Positions 44,017-56,590 of a stretch of DNA of 64,000 nt are shown here, piece after piece. A program made the position numbers and the translations under genes. The stretch covers positions 3,955,501-4,019,500 of the forward strand of contig CM065819.1 of NCBI GenBank assembly GCA_033398695.1, written 5' to 3'. The notes beneath the pieces are model-generated. The model was not told the DNA's origin. It did not search any database and worked only from the letters and a program-made list of their open reading frames with translations. Within the stretch, counting starts at the first letter, position 1. Each line of letters begins with the position of its first letter. Origin of the DNA: Orobanche coerulescens. Its lineage: Eukaryota; Streptophyta; Magnoliopsida; Lamiales; Orobanchaceae.

Positions 44017-47000
44017 ATGTTGAGAGGCGGACGTGGACGTGGTCGCGGTCGTGGATGCGGACGAAGAAATGCCGAAAGGGAGGCGTCACCTTCTAACCAG
44101 GCCAGTCATAGCTCCGTGAGCGCGGCAATCTATTAACAATGAACCGAGATCTGCATGCAGAGAGATCCTTCGTCAAGTGGTGAACCGGATGACTCGGTTC
44201 GCCCGTGTCGTGGACCGAATGCAAGTGGCGGTGGGACTACGGCGGGGAGAGAGAGACGGCAAGGGATCCCGGATATGGGAAATCGAGGTGGCCGGTGGGC
44301 GCAAGAAGTGGCAAAGATGCAACCACCCAAATTCGACGGTATTTACGAGACTCCCACAGGATCATTGGTTAAAGGAGCTGAGAAAATCTTTGCGGAATCA
44401 ATTGCCCAGGGCAATAGGAAAGCCTCTATCGCTCAATATTTTACGATAGGGAAGCGTCCGAATGGTGGGAAGCCATCCGCTGTAGACCATGACGCCGATT
44501 GGACGAGTTTAGAATGATGATGGAAGCTCGATTGCCCTCGTCCCGTGAGGGAAGCCAAAGTTCGGGAGTTTTCTCCGCTCGGCCTTCCGATGTGCGGTAT
44601 CCGAGCGATCAAGGCGTTTAACCAACGGTGGCATTTGTTCGACATCCGGTGAGCAGGATGCGTAAATGATGATCCATTTCGATATGAGAATGAAACGAGA
44701 AGTTCGAGGTACATGTCGGATTTGAATGTACCACACTCCGCCAATACGAGGATAAGGCGTTGGCATATGAGATCAAGGAAGCGGCCATGGAGAAATTTGC
44801 GGAAACCAAGAAAGCAGAAAGTCTCTCGGTACTTTTACGAGCACAAGAATAGTGGGGCCCGTAAGGCCCGGTCATCCTTTCACTCTTTCAGAAACCTCCG
44901 CACCCGACTAGGAGCGGAAAGAACTTCGGGCGACATCAACTTTTGCGATGTTACCAGAAATGCTTTAAGCTGCGCCCGAGGCAGGGCACTATCGACGGAA
45001 TTGCCCCTTCTGCCGTGATTTGTTTTGATTGTGGGCGAGAGGACATCGGGCGGTGTTTTGTGAAGAGGCGCAAAGTCTTTTAGAGCCGTACACCACGGCC
45101 GATCGAGAAGGAGACCCGGTATTCCACGAGGCGGCAAAGTGTTCGAGATGCCTCGGAATTTTGGCCGCGGGCGAGCGAGAGGACAATGGGACCGAAAGGG
45201 AACATCGAGTGCGGATCTGCTCCCCACGTGCATGCGAGATGAGGAGGACAGACGATCGGGATCTTCTTTGCCGCATCGAGTCTTGTCCGAGATCCTTTCC
45301 CGGCCGATTAAGCGTTTTATTCGATACAGAGCTACACATTCTTTCATATCTTTGTCTTGTGTAAATCGTTTGAATATTTCCGGTTTTCATGCTTGTGAAC
45401 CTTATGTTGTTGGTTTTAAGTGGAGAGAGGATTGTCGGAAATTTAGAAACTAGAAATTTCCTGTATCATTTGGAGGCGAGTGGCTCTCAAATCGATCATG
45501 ATAGAAATGCAAGGAGATGACACGATACTCGGAGGCGATTGGCTTAATCGGTGCGGAGCAATTGTAAATTACCGAAGGAGGAATATCTCAGTCGCCGACG
45601 ATGGTTCCGAGATTACATTTGAGGATGGAAACCGGAAGCTCGGAAAGTTGATCAAGGCGATGAAAGGCATCAAATTGTTGAAACAAGGTCTGCAAGATGC
45701 GGTGCTACGCAATGAAGAAAGAAGAAGAAATTGTGGAACTTTCATCCATTCTGTTGTGAGCGAATTTCCGGATGTGTTTCTGACGAATTACGGACTACCT
45801 CCACGAAGGGATGTGGAATTTACTATTGAACTGGAACACTGGAGCGACACCAATTTCTAAGGCGCCGTATCGTATGGCACCTCTTGAGATGTACGAATCA
45901 AGAAGCGGTGGAGGAGTTCTTGGACAAGGGCTATATTGATAGCGTTTCACCACAGGGAGCACCGGTTCTTTTTGTCGAAAGAAGGATGGATCGCTCCATT
46001 GTGTATTGACTATCGAGAAGTGAACAAGATGACGATTAAGAACAAGTATCCGTTGCCACGGATTGATGATTTGTTTGACCCGATTACAAGGGCAACGGTA
46101 TTTTCTAAAATTGATGCGAGATCGGGATACCATCAATCGAGGATTAAGGAGTCCGATGTTCGAAATCGGCGTTGAACTCGCTACGGGCATTATGAGTTTG
46201 TAGTGATGCCGTTTGGTCTCACTAACGCACCTGCTGTATTTATGCAATTGATGAACAGAGTGTTCATTGAATTTTTGGATAAATTTGTGGTCGTATTTAT
46301 TGATGACATTCTAGTGTATTCTAAGAGTCCGGAAGAACATGCGCAACATTTGCGGATTGTATTGGAGCTTTTGAGAAACAAGCAATTGTACGCCAAACTA
46401 TCTAAGTGTGAATTTTGGCTAAAAGAAGTAATGTTCCTCGGCCATGTGGTGTCAGCTAGGGGAGTCGGAGTGGATCCTCAGAAGATCGAGGCAATATTGG
46501 ATTGGAAGCCTCCAAAGAACGTGAAAGAGGTCCGAAGCTTCTTAGGACTTGCGGGATACTATCGTCGATTCGTGGAAGGGTTTTCTAAAATCTCCCGCCC
46601 ACTTACTCGACTCCTTCAGAAAACTCAAAAGTTTGAGTGGAATGAATTGTGTCAGATTAGCTTTGATGAATTGAAGAAGAGATTGACGACGGCACGATTC
46701 TATCACTTCCACAGAGGCCCGAGGATTCATAGTTTACGATGATGCTTGAACCAAGGACTTGGGTGCGTGTTGATGCGAGAATGATAAGGTGATCGCTTAT
46801 GCATCGCGACAATGAAACCTTATGAAGTGAATTATCCGACACATGATTTGGAACTAGCGGCGGTGGTTTTGCCTTGAATATTTGGAGGCATTATGCATGC
46901 AGGACTCAGCATCGGATCTTTACGGATCATAAGAGTCTCAAGTACATATTGATCGAGAGAGTTGAATATGAGGCAAAGAAGATGGTTGGAACTGATTAAG

Positions 47001-48604
47001 GACTATGACTTGGAGATTTTATATCATCCAGGCAAAGCGAATGTAGTGGCCGATGCACTTAGCCGCAAGCCTGTCTCTATTCGGATCTGGAGACACCGAC
47101 CTCCCAACTTAGCCTTGGCGAGAGATGATTCGTGAAGGGATTGAAGTGTGGTTACTGAGAGTCCAGGACAAGCGTGCGTGATGGAGATAACCGTCATTAG
47201 CGAAGAAATCAAATCTAGGCAGCGAGATGACCCTCGATGATTCGGTTGCATGGCGAAGTGATCAAAGGAAAGGCCCCGGATTCATAATTCATGACGATGG
47301 AGTTTTGAGATTTCGGGACCGACTCTGCGTTCCCGATGTTGATGTTAAAGCAGACAATTATGAAGGAAGCTCATAGTTCGCCCTATTCTATCCACCGGGC
47401 ACCAGTAAAATGTATAAGGACTTGAAGCGAGAATTTACGGTGGGCAACATGAAGAAAGATGTAGCGGACTATGTTTGAAATGCTTGACTTGTCGTGAGTT
47501 AAGATCGAGCATCAACGGCTGCTTTGGAATGTTGAAGCCGCTCCCGATCCACGAATGGAAGTGGGAGGACATATCAATGGACTTTATCACTAATATGCCG
47601 AAAACCGAGCAGAATGAACATGATTTGGGTGATAGTTGATCGTTTAACCAAATCGGCTCATTTTCTAGGCATTAAGTGCGTGGGGACCGAGAGAGGTTGG
47701 CACGAGTCTTTATTTCGAGAGATAGTTCGATTGCATGGTACGCCGAAGACCATTGTTTCGATCGAGATGGCCGTTTTGTGTCTCACTTTTGGAAGGCGAT
47801 TCATAAGGCCTTGGGGACCGAATTGAACTTGATGACTTATCACCGCGATCAGATGGACAATGAGAGAACTATACAAACGGTGGAAGATATGCTAAGGGCA
47901 TGTGCCTTAGATTGGTCAAACGATTGGGAAGTTCATCTACCATTGATTGAATTTACTTACAACAATAGTTGGCATGCTTCCATTAAGATGGCACCGTTTG
48001 AGGCATTATACGGAAGGAGATGCGAATCGCCCTTATGTTGGGACGATTCGCCGGACTTGATAGGAAAGAACCCGAGTTGATCGAGCGGACTCGAGAGAAG
48101 ATAGCCTTGATTCGTGAAAAGGCTGTTGGCCCAGTCGCGAAATCCTATGCGGACGTACGCCGCCGCCCATTGGAGTTCAGTACCGGAGATCACGTACTTT
48201 TGAAGGTTTCTCCTACCCGGAGAATCTTTCGTTTCGGTAGGAAAGGTAAGCTGAGTTCGAGATATATCGGACCATTTGAGATCCTCGAGAGAGTTGGGGA
48301 GTTGGCCTACAGATTAGCATTACCGCCGTCATTGTGCCATGTTCATAACGTGTTCCACGTATCCCAGTTACGGAGATATATACCAGATCCCAGTCATATC
48401 ATCGATTTCGGCGAGATCGAAGTCGAACAGGATGGAACGTTTGAAGAAAGACCAGTCAAGATACTCGAGAGTCGAGTTAAGCAACTGAGGAACAAGTCAA
48501 TCGTTTTGGTCAAAGTTCAGTGGTCACGTCATGGAACGGAAGAAGCCACTTTGGAAACGGAAGCTGATATGAAGTTTAAATATCCCGAGTTATTTTCATC
48601 TTGA
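44017..48604 (+). pseudogene. pol: Tekay gag-pol, internal copy 2 (frameshifted)
   Basis: Same plan as copy 1. The gag start at 44017 reads on to GCGRRNAEREASPSN, in frame further than copy 1. The zinc knuckles (44960-45080) are disrupted. The RT finger segment (45900-46180) is scrambled. The RT palm and connection (46203-46700) are intact, with [18 protein letters not shown] and [13 protein letters not shown]. RNase H (46740-47080) has several short deletions. The integrase core is damaged at 47745-47870 but intact from 47930, and the chromodomain-like end reads through to TGA at 48602-48604 ([27 protein letters not shown]). The two copies are damaged in different places. Confidence 0.9.
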
Positions 48605-48614
48605 GTTTCGGGAC

Positions 48615-48639
48615 GAAACTCCTTTTTAGTAGGAGAGTA
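48615..48639 (+). other. Polypurine tract of internal copy 2
   Basis: TTTAGTAGGAGAGTA directly before LTR3, identical to that of copy 1. Confidence 0.75.
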
Positions 48640-50990
48640 TGTAATATCCGGATTTATTACAGTGTATTTCATCGGTATTCAACCATGTATTATTTCGGAT
48701 TGATGATTTTGATTATTGGAGTGTGATATTTAGTGCATGAATATCATTATGCATAAGTATAGAAACATGTATAATTGCTCAAACAACCTTGTGATAGCGC
48801 ACGCTAAGAATGTATCTTAACGCGCGCTATCGGGCCACTATTAGCGTACGCTACACAGGTAGTAGTAACGTGCGCTAAGGACTCAATTATTGGCGGGCGG
48901 TGGCTCGTGCGCCCGGTGGGACATGGGTCGGATAAGATTCCCGCCGACGCCTTTTGGACAAAATCTGAAGTCAACCATTATTAGCGCACGCTAAGGGATT
49001 CTTAGTAGCGTGCGCTAACTTATCAATAATGCGAAATTATAAATGGGACATCACCGTGTTGGCTTGCATTTCTTTCGCACTTTCCTCAATCTTGAGAGTT
49101 CAGAGAGTTGTAGAAATACTCTTATACACTTAAGAACACATATTGTTGATATTTATACATTGGTTACCACGTGGAATGTTCATGGAAGTGGAATAGCACC
49201 TTGGAAGAGCATACAACCAACCGGAGTTGGATTCTACCTTACGGTTCAGTGATTTCGTCATTTTAAGGTATATTCAATCTATCTCCAGACTTAGAGTTGG
49301 ATTTTAACGATTTGGATGATCATGTTAACAAGAAATGGATTTTCATAGATGAATTATCCAAGTATATCATGTTTGGAATAGTGAGTTGTATAAGCCTGGA
49401 ATACCTTGATTATAATCATCATGATTCGAATCTTAGTACACTGAATATGTGAAGAGAAGCTTCTATCAATGGTTAACCGAATCTAATAGATGATTTCATA
49501 GTAATCTTGGACTAGACGTTAACATCCTTATTGTTAGATAAATCTAAAGGTTTGATCATGGAAGGATTTATCTAGTATATATAGGATGTTTATCAACTTC
49601 AGTAGGATAATATGGACTGATATAGAGGTGTTGATATCAACCATTTAGTTTTTCGTATTATCGTATGAAGATTTGAAGTCGGAAAAGAATATGGTTTTAT
49701 ATTGGCATGCATATCCTTGAATCCGAAGTTGTCTTTATCCGTATAATCATTCATGAGGGTGGAGACATAGTATTCATGGTAGTAACATGAATTATCACGC
49801 AAGATTTCGTTGTTTCAAACATGGCAAGAAACGATTCTTGCTCGGTGATGCGCCATGCGAATAGCGCCGCTATGATATGCGATGTAACGTGCGCTTATCG
49901 GCGATTGTTAGCGTGCGCTACGTTTGGTACGTAACACGCTAGACCATCGACGAGTCAACCGGCCGGTCGGTGAGGTCGACCATGCATCGTTAGCGTGCGC
50001 TAGGCTCTGTTGTTTGCGTGCGCTATTGGACGATGCATGCGCCACGCTACAGTACTTAGCGTGCGCTAAGCTATTCGAGCGGTGCGGTTTATGAACTTTT
50101 GACCGTTAATCGAATTGTTTAACATTCATACGACGTGAGATAAATCTATATCATTTCTTTTGTTAAGGTTTGGTCTCGTTACGTGATTGATTGAGGAGGA
50201 CGACCTTGAGTGTTCATTTTCGTGGAAGTATTGTTATTGTCTTCAAATCGAGGCAAGTACCTTAATTGTTTTATGTATTGTTGTTATACATATTGTCGTG
50301 CATGTATGTCGTTATTGTGTGTCCACCTCGTGTTGGTCCGCGGGATCATCGGGATCTATGCTAGCGTCTTGTTGGATCATCGGACGGGTTTTCCACCACG
50401 GGTTGGTCAGCGGGATCATCGTGGGTTCTAGCGATGAAGCTTGGATCGATGGAATTACCATGTGTATGTATTGATATCATGTTGTGATTATCGATTGTGT
50501 ATGTTATGTTTGAGTTTCGTAGGAGAAGACTCGTTGGTATTTTGTTGTTTACGTTATCATCATTATTCACCGTGAGATATGAATAATATCTTTGTGGTAC
50601 TTGTCTTAGCATCGTTGTGTTAACCCCTTCGGGTGAACATTTTGTTTGTGTTCGGGATCCGGGAGAGAGTGAGAAACAACCACTGGAACAGTATGACGAC
50701 GAGGGTGCAGAATGATGTCCCGACCGGGTTTACTTATCTGTTGTTTATTCGTTATTTCAATAAGTACTCGAGTACGAAGTCGGTTATGATATTTTGAATT
50801 CGGTGATGTATTATTAAGTTTTGTTGAACAATTGTACTATTCCTGTATTGGATCAGAACTGATGTACTGTAACTCCGTTATTTCCAATTATTAGTACCTT
50901 TTTATACTTGTTCAAATCTTCAGCCTTGTAAATCCTTACGTAAAGGATTTACGGCGCTGTAATATTCCCGAATATATCGGGGGTGTTACA
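48640..50990 (+). repeat. LTR3 of the inner Tekay element
   Basis: 2351 bp, TGTAATATCCGG to GGGTGTTACA, followed by the GGACT target duplication. It has private variants after base 600 (GGTATATTC, GGATGTTT, TTGTTGTTTACG, GTGTTAACC) and the same two near-palindrome clusters. Confidence 0.93.
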
Positions 50991-50995
50991 GGACT
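50991..50995. repeat. Target site duplication GGACT (right)
   Basis: Matches 34204-34208. The outer Tekay LTR continues with CCTCGCCGTC. Confidence 0.93.
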
Positions 50996-53080
50996 CCTCG
51001 CCGTCAACGTTATATTCCCGTGCTTTTGCCTTGCCATGACCTGAAAACAAAATCCCCCAACGGGGTCAGTTACACAGAACAACAATCCTCAAGAGTTGAA
51101 TAAACACAATCATATATGTGCTGTATAAACCACAAGTTCGATAAAAAATGAATCGGTTAGATTATAACCCAATCTTGTTGAAAACATACGCAATCAAACA
51201 TGTTGTATGAATCAACTAACAGTACGGCTCAAAGGGTGGCGCCACACTACGCCCGGGATGGAAATGTGTCCGTGCACAAGCCATCAACGAGTATCGGTCG
51301 AATACACGTGTGGTCTTGTACCTAATCAGTCTCACGAAGCAATCGACTCGTGTGCACAGTCCAATGTGAGGCCAACAACCAACACACGACTTAAATGTGC
51401 CCGACATGAAAATCCTATACATACCAACCGGCACGCCAGTATGACCCGGAATGCCACGAGATAACAAAGTGACATCGAAATCAATAATGACTCACCGAGA
51501 TGAAATGATAGTGAAATGAATGACAGATCAATGAAATGATTGGAACCGTCGTTCCTTGTGACTGAAGTGATTAATTGACAATGACAAGTCTTGATACGGT
51601 TAATATAATATGAATGAATTATGATTATGAATGAACAACAACGAAAGGAATGAATATCCCTTTAACCGAGTAAGAATTAACTTACCTTAACACCGGTGAT
51701 GATACGATTTCTCTCGAACAACGTCCTAAATGAGATGTCGGTCGCTCGAACAACCTTGGATAACAAAATTACCAATAATCCGGTTCAACACACGAATCAA
51801 ACACGAGTATAACTAACTCAAAATGTCGATACGACTAAACCAAGTTCATTGGGGCATTATATCGAACACGTTGTGGCCAATCTTCGATTGTTTACAACCA
51901 AACCTCATTAATACCAATATCAAATCCCCAAGAAGTGTTTCAAACCAACAAAACACCTTCAATACGCCCAAATACAATTCAATATTCAAAGTGTTCTGGA
52001 ATAATCCTTCAATAATCCAATGAATAATCAAACATATCCATAATCATGCGTATATCACATCATACAACATGATCTTAACATCCAAAACATCATATCTCAA
52101 TACAAAATCGAAATCCAAGATGTTGAAGAAATTACCTCTTGAAGATACAAGTACTTTGATCCGAAGAACATGCGTTAGATCGACTATCTGGGCTTCACGA
52201 TCGAAAGGAGATGAATAAAACCAAGTACTCAAGTGATAGATGATGGAAAATCTCTCCCTCAAGCCCTCTCTCTCGGAACAAAGTGGAAGAAATGGGAAAA
52301 ATGGGTGATTTGTCTCAAAAAAACGAAGTTATAGTGCAAACTGCACTGTGTGCCGCGGCCCGGCCGAAGTGTGCCGCGGCACAGGGCCAAAATCTACCCG
52401 GTGCTCGCGGTGTACGCGGCCGGGCGAGTGTGCAGCAGCGATGACTTCAGCGGTGTGCGCGGCCCTGTCGGCATGAGCTGCGGCCCCGATGCAGGCGAGT
52501 TGGCCAACAATTGCAACTCGAGTGTGCCGTGGCGACAGGTGTGCAGCAGTGATGACTTCAGCGTGTCTGCGGCCACAGCGGCATGAGCGCGGCCCCAGAT
52601 AGTGCTTTCGGCGAAAATGGAAAATGTGTGTGCCGCGGCGCACATTCCCTTGTGCCGCGGCCCACACCCCCTTGGGTCCTAAAATGATGAAAAATGACCC
52701 GGGAAGGGAATAAAGGCAATAAGAATCAATATTTGGGAAACAATAACACGAAATGGAAGTGCGGAAAGCCCAAAACGGTGGTTCCAAGCAATGATTACAA
52801 GGGTTCGTCCAACAAAAACACAATTTGAACAATGAGGAGATTTGAAATGACATGAATTCCAACGTCAACATCGACTAATGAATCAATTACAACAATCAAG
52901 ATAATACTCTCCTCTCGATTTCCGAGTAAGGTTGAAACAATGAACAATATCGATACACAAGTCGAAGTTATTCCGAACAGTGAACACGGATGAACGATTA
53001 TTAACAAGTGAAAAATTACATAGACAATTACCGAATGAAATTACTGAATGATAATGACTGAATTACAACCGGGTATTACA
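50996..53080 (-). repeat. 3' LTR of the outer Tekay element, part 2
   Basis: Continues the LTR begun at 33899 and ends GGGTATTACA. It holds the CCGCGG-rich block (52350-52660), a strong minus-strand donor AAG|GTAAGTT at 51686/51685 and the hairpin with acceptor at 51065-51041. It lacks a 69-bp segment present in the right LTR (about 59175-59243). Confidence 0.9.
52350..52660 (-). promoter_or_regulatory. CCGCGG-rich array in the outer 3' LTR
   Basis: Repeats of TGTGCCGCGGC and variants lie just upstream (minus strand) of a TATA-like ACTATAAC (about 52328-52337). Compared with the right LTR many units are altered (GTGTGCAGCAGC, GTGTACGCGGCC), making this the most diverged part of the LTR. Confidence 0.6.
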
Positions 53081-53099
53081 TACACCCCCCCTAAAAGAG
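53081..53099 (-). other. Polypurine tract of the outer Tekay element
   Basis: The plus-strand ACCCCCCCTAAAAGAG is CTCTTTTAGGGGGGGT on the coding strand, directly beside the 3' LTR. Confidence 0.8.
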
Positions 53100-53113
53100 T
53101 TTCGTCCCCGAAA

Positions 53114-56012
53114 CTAAGGGTCAAACAACTCAGGATAACTCTCCCGCATACTATCCTCGGTTTCCCATGTAGCCTCTTCGACTCCGTTTCTAGACCACTA
53201 AATTTTAACCAAAGGAATCGCCTTATTCCTCAACTGTTTGATTCGCCGCTCTAAGACTCGTATGGGATGCTCTTCATACGAATGATCATCTGCGATCACG
53301 ATTTCATCGAACTGAAATATGTAACTCGGGTCGGCAACATACTTCCGTAACTGAGAGACGTGAAAAACATCATGAATTCGGCTCAACGCCGGAGGTAAGG
53401 CCAATCGATAAGCTAACTCGCCTACTCGATCCAAAATCTCAAACGGTCCAATGAATCTCGGACTCAGCTTTCCCCTCTTCCCGAAACGGAAGATAACTCG
53501 ACTCGGGAATATCTTGACTAAAACATGGTCACCTGTCTCGAACTCTAATGGCCGATAACGATTATCTGCATATGATTTCTGTCGACTCTGAGCGGTCAAC
53601 AAACGACTCCTGATCAAAGATACCTCCTCACGGGCGGCTATAAGCATATCGGCTCAGTGCCGATTGATTCTGATAAGTCATCCCAACACAAAGGAGATCG
53701 ACAACAACGACCGTACAAGGCCTCGTAAGGTGCCATCCTAATCGAAGCATGCCAACTATTATTGTACGTGAACTCGATCAACGGTAGTTGGGCTTCCCAA
53801 TCATCTTTCCAATCGAGAACACATGCCCTCAACATGTCCTCCAAAGTCTAAATAGTCCTCTCCGATTGTCCTTCAGACTGAGGATGAAAAGTTGTACTGA
53901 GATTAAGCTGAGTTCCCATAGCACGATGAACTTATTTCCAAAAATGAGACACGAATCGTCCGCCACGATTGGAAACGATACTTTTAGGAGTGCCGTGCAA
54001 TCTCACTATCTCTTTGACAAACAACTGGGCAAGTCTCTCGGGACCCCACGTATCCTTAATCTCAAGGGAATGAGCTGATTTAGTTAAGCGATCCACAATC
54101 ACCCAGATTGTATTCATGCCACGACGACTCGCCGGCAAACTCGTGATGAAGTCCATTGAAATACCTTCCCACTTCCATTCTGGAATAGGGAGAGGTTTCA
54201 GCATACCCGCCGGTCGCTGATATTCTGTCTTGACTTGCTGACAGGTCAAACATCTCGAAACAAATTCCGCGACTTCCCGCTTCATATTACTCCACCAGTA
54301 ATTTTGTTTCAAGTCTTTATACATCTTGCTAGACCCCAGATGAACGGAATAAGGGGTAGCATGAGCTTCTCTCAAAATTGAGTTTTTCAACTCATCATTT
54401 GCCGGTACACACAACCGATTCTTAAAACGCAAAAGTCCATCCTCGTGGACCACAAACCCGGGGGCTTTCCCCTGAGTCACATCCTCTCGAATGCGTAACA
54501 AAAATGGGTCCGAACCCTGATTCTCCCTGATCGCCTCCTCAAGTGGCGATGAAATCTCCAATGTACAAAGTTGCCCTTGTACTCGCTGTAACCAGACCTC
54601 GATCTCGGGTCTCAGAAATTCCTGTTGAAGTTCCTTCTGAACTATTAATCGAGCAAGCATCTGCTCCTGAACGGACTTACGACTCAAGGCATCGGCGACA
54701 ACGTTCGCCTTGCCCGGGTGGTAAAGTATCTCGATATCATAATCTTTGATCAGTTCCAATCACCGCCTCTGTCGCATATTTAACTCCTTCTGAGTAAATA
54801 TATATTTTAAACTCTTATGATCAGTGAATATCTGATAGGTAACGCCATAAAGATAATGACGCCAAATTTTCAATACGAACACCACGGCTGCTAACTCCAG
54901 GTCGTGGGTCGGATAATTAAACTCGTAAGGTCTCAATTGCCATGAAGCATAAGAAATAATTTTCCCGTTCTGCATGAGTAGACATCCGAGACCCTGTCCG
55001 GATGCATCACTATAAACCACAAATTCTCCCGTCCTTTGTGGTAAAGAAAGGACACGTGCTGAAATTAACCGGCTCTTGAGTTCCTCAAAACTCTGTTGAC
55101 ACGCGTCGGACCACGTGTATTTCTCATCCCTTCGCAAAAGGTTGGGCATTGATTTAGCGATTTTAGAAAATCCTTCCACAAATCGCCGATAATAACCGGC
55201 TACTCCGAGAAAGCTTCGGATTTCCTTAACGTTCTTCGGAGGTTGCCAATCTCGGATAGCCTCCGTCTTCTGAGGGTCGACATGAACCCCGTCTGATGAA
55301 ATTACATGCCCGAGAAACGTCACTTCGGACATCCAGAACTCACATTTGGAAAACTTCACATAGAGTTGCTCTCGTCTCAACACGTCGAGAACCTGATGAA
55401 GGTGAAGCTCGTTCTCCTCCCGGTCACGAGAATAAATTAAAATGTCATCAATAAAGACAACCAAGAACTGATCCAAAAAGTCGATGAAGACCCGATTCAT
55501 TAACTCTATGAATACCGCAGGTGCATTAGTGCATTAATTAACTCCACGAACTCATAATGGCCATAACGTGTTTGAAACGCCGCCCTTGCGATATCCGACT
55601 CTCGAATGCACAACTGGTGATATCCAGATCTTAAGTTGATTTTGGAAAATACTGAAGCTCCCTGAAGTTGATCTAAGAGATCATCAAAATGGGGTAGAGG
55701 ATACTTATTCTTGATCATTACCCTATTCAACTCCCAATAATTAATACACACACGAAACGAAACATCCTTCTTCTTAACAAACAACACTGGTGCTCCCCAC
55801 GGGAACGCACCCGGTCGGATATAACCCTTCTCTGTCAAATCCTCTAATTGATCCTTCAATTCCTGCATTTCGGTCGGGGCCATCCGGTACGGTGCCTTCG
55901 ATAATGGAGACGTACCAGGCTCCAACTCTATCGTGAATTCCATATCCCTCGGTGGAGGTAAAACAGGTAGCTCGTCTGGGAGTAAATCGTCAAACGATAA
56001 CAATGATACCAC
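53114..56012 (-). pseudogene. pol: Outer Tekay pol: RT, RNase H, integrase, chromodomain-like end
   Basis: RT begins near 56012 ([20 protein letters not shown]). A deletion and scramble at about 55500-55550 removes the residues before the palm, which continues from 55500 with [10 protein letters not shown] intact. RNase H has DASGQGLG and [10 protein letters not shown], with a TGA at 54760 in place of Trp. Integrase has the zinc finger (HATPYSVH, CLTCQQVK) and core, but the second catalytic region reads SNRGGRF instead of the usual SDRDGRF, and a TAA follows at 53932. Further TAG codons lie near 53848 and at 53198. The chromodomain-like tail (EEATWETE, YPELFDP) ends with TAG at 53114-53116. 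No active product is possible. Confidence 0.9.
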
Positions 56013-56254
56013 GAATGGTTGAACACCTCGATTGCCTTAGAACGGCCAATCGATGACAATAATACAATGAATGATTGAACATTTCGATTGCCTTAGAACG
56101 GCCAATCAATGACAATGATATAAAGAATGATGGAACATCTCGATTGCCTTAGAACGGTCAATCGATGACAATGATATAAAGAATGATGGAACATCTCGAT
56201 TGCCTTAGAATGGTCAACCGATGACAATGATATAATGAATGATTGAACAACCCT
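55992..56254 (-). repeat. 56-bp tandem array between protease and RT of the outer Tekay
   Basis: GATTGCCTTAGAA recurs at 56030, 56086, 56142 and 56198, exactly 56 bases apart. The units share AACGGYCAATCRATGACAAT and GAATGATGGAACATCTC-like blocks, with a partial unit before. 56 is not divisible by three, so the array shifts the frame of the polyprotein. Confidence 0.93.
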
Positions 56255-56590
56255 GGTTGAGTAATTTTACTGCTTTCATCATATTCATGATTCTTCCGGA
56301 ACAACGGGGATCACCTCCCTGAAATACACACTCGACTCCAACGACGGAAATGATAGTGACCGTACGCTTACAAACTTTGAGGATGGTATCATGACGATCC
56401 ATCCCACTAATACCCAATATCACATCGTCCTTAGGTAAATCCACCACGATTAGGTCCACCAAACACTCGCGGTCATTAAGCTTAATTCGGTCAGTTCTTA
56501 ACCCCACGATTTTCGAAAATTCTTCTACCGCCAGGTAGACCAATGATATAAGGCCCATAATTAATAAGACTATCCAAGTTAAGTCTATTC
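56214..56590 (-). pseudogene. Outer Tekay protease region, degraded
   Basis: Minus-strand protein shows an EFSKIVGLRTDRIKLNDREC segment and LPKDDVILGISGMDRHDTIL, the latter corresponding to the DFDVILGMDWL-like flap region of Tekay proteases with changes. The active-site DTG/DSG end has a frame break near 56560-56600. The tandem array then cuts into it. Confidence 0.6.

Larger units (their letters stand above)
34209..50990 (+). mobile_element. Tekay-type gypsy element (inner) with LTR-internal-LTR-internal-LTR structure
   Basis: 16.8 kb on the plus strand: LTR1 34209-36569, internal copy 1 36570-41428, LTR2 41429-43781, internal copy 2 43782-48639, LTR3 48640-50990. One GGACT target duplication flanks the whole. 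Each internal copy has its own primer site, Gly/Arg-rich gag start, gag with two zinc knuckles, pol, chromodomain-like end and purine tract. A single element would be about 9.6 kb. LTR2 resembles LTR3 in its first part and LTR1 in its later part, as expected if unequal recombination between LTRs produced the extra unit. Confidence 0.93.

Noticed and set aside
53932..54759. Treating the long integrase frame of the outer Tekay as an intact gene.
   Set aside because: It starts at an internal Met after a TGA, ends at a stop inside the integrase core, and lacks the usual Asp residues in the SNRGGRF segment. It is a pol fragment.
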